A stretch of 7,008 nt of DNA from DASUFH01 sp036274645 (GTDB taxonomy: Bacteria; Acidobacteriota; Terriglobia; 20CM-2-55-15): assembly GCA_036274645.1 (NCBI GenBank), contig DASUFH010000439.1:1-7008 (forward strand). The letters run 5' to 3'. Position 1 is the stretch's first letter. The number at the start of each line of letters is the position of its first letter. A program made the translations under genes and the position numbers. Below the pieces are notes generated by a model. That model searched no databases. It worked only from the letters and a program-made list of their open reading frames with translations, and had not been told where the DNA came from. Below, one piece after another: positions 6,554 through 7,008 of the stretch.

Positions 6554-7008
6554 ATGCCATCGGGTTCGGGTTTAGCATCACCGCCGAACGCTGCGCTCAC
6601 GAGCGCGCTGGCCAGGCGTCTGGAAGGCATCCGCGAGGCGATGCGTCGGTTTGCCGCCGATCAAATGGGACAGATCGGCGAGACCCATGAGTCTTCCCGC
6701 CGGAGTGTTCCCAACCTGCTCCATTACGTCGCGCTCCGGCAGCATGATCTGCGTGAGTTGCAGGAGCAGCTGGCGATGTTGGGCCTTTCCTCTCTGGGCC
6801 GCGCAGAGTCGCATGTGATGGCGAACGTCGAGGCGGTGCTGCGGGCGCTGGCGGCCCTGGACGGGCGCGCTCCTGCGGCGCCCGAGGCCCCTGTCCTCGA
6901 GTACACAGAGGGCAAGGAGCTCCTGGCGCGTCACACGTACGATCTCCTTGGCGCAAAACCGGCCCGCCGGAACGTCCGCATCATGGTGACGCTGCCGGGC
7001 GAGGCGGC
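6554..7008 (+). CDS. Pyruvate kinase-like protein, N-terminal part (3' end outside window)
   Basis: The frame is open from the ATG at 6554 to the window end, giving 151 complete codons. The visible part is mostly alpha-helical: an N-terminal helix (about 15-40), a segment RRSVPNLLHYVALRQHDLRELQEQLAMLGLSSLGRAESHV (49-88, cited in pieces: NLLHYVALR, HDLRELQEQL, LGLSSLGRAE), a helix to about 101, an Ala/Pro linker, and NVRIMVTLPGEA at the edge. From memory, this arrangement is that of long atypical pyruvate kinase family proteins, where a roughly 130-residue helical extension precedes the TIM barrel and RIMVTLP replaces the usual KIVCTLGP first strand. Those proteins are presumed to act on phosphoenolpyruvate or a similar substrate. 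The catalytic residues lie beyond the window, so activity cannot be judged. It is transcribed away from the serine hydrolase. Confidence 0.65.
   Translation, partial: MPSGSGLASPPNAALTSALARRLEGIREAMRRFAADQMGQIGETHESSRRSVPNLLHYVALRQHDLRELQEQLAMLGLSSLGRAESHVMANVEAVLRALAALDGRAPAAPEAPVLEYTEGKELLARHTYDLLGAKPARRNVRIMVTLPGEA

Noticed and set aside
5575..6690. A 371-codon open frame on the + strand opposite the serine hydrolase and running into the next gene
   Set aside because: The - strand has signal peptide, SxxK and Tyr motifs; the + frame shows low-complexity Arg/Gly/His-rich sequence and conflicts with the start of the pyruvate kinase-like gene.

Overview
The window is a GC-rich bacterial chromosome segment. 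It holds six protein genes that can be read with confidence plus one gene cut by the left edge. The gene set (accD, a folate-type TrmFO, a lipoprotein with a bacterial lipobox, a periplasmic serine hydrolase) points to a Gram-negative-type heterotrophic soil or sediment bacterium. Acidobacteriota or a similar phylum is my guess, but the sequence alone does not settle this. Nothing looks like phage, plasmid or a classical insertion sequence.

Left block (1-2830), all on the + strand and tightly packed: the 3' part of a HEAT-repeat protein, then after 15 bases accD (beta subunit of acetyl-CoA carboxylase carboxyltransferase), then trmFO (folate/FAD-dependent tRNA U54 methyltransferase), which overlaps accD by 22 bases. 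This reads as one transcription unit linking the first step of fatty acid synthesis to a tRNA modification gene. It ends in a palindromic repeat that supplies the last three sense codons and the stop of trmFO.

Middle block (2831-4937), + strand: an O-methyltransferase-like SAM enzyme with a strong ribosome binding site, a 232-base gap holding another copy of the same palindromic repeat, and an uncharacterised lipoprotein whose arginine codon use differs sharply from that of trmFO.

Right block (4938-7008): a 95-base element built from two nearly perfect 36-base inverted arms separates the lipoprotein from a convergent serine hydrolase (beta-lactamase/esterase fold, - strand) and supplies the stop codon of the hydrolase. 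Past a 229-base divergent intergenic region starts a gene cut by the right edge. It resembles the N-terminal extension of an atypical long pyruvate kinase-like protein.

The most notable signal is not a new gene system but the two unrelated families of short palindromic elements. Both sit exactly at gene ends and both contribute stop codons. One carries a GTAG foot next to its hairpin, like the REP elements mobilised by REP-associated tyrosine transposases. No such transposase is encoded in the window.
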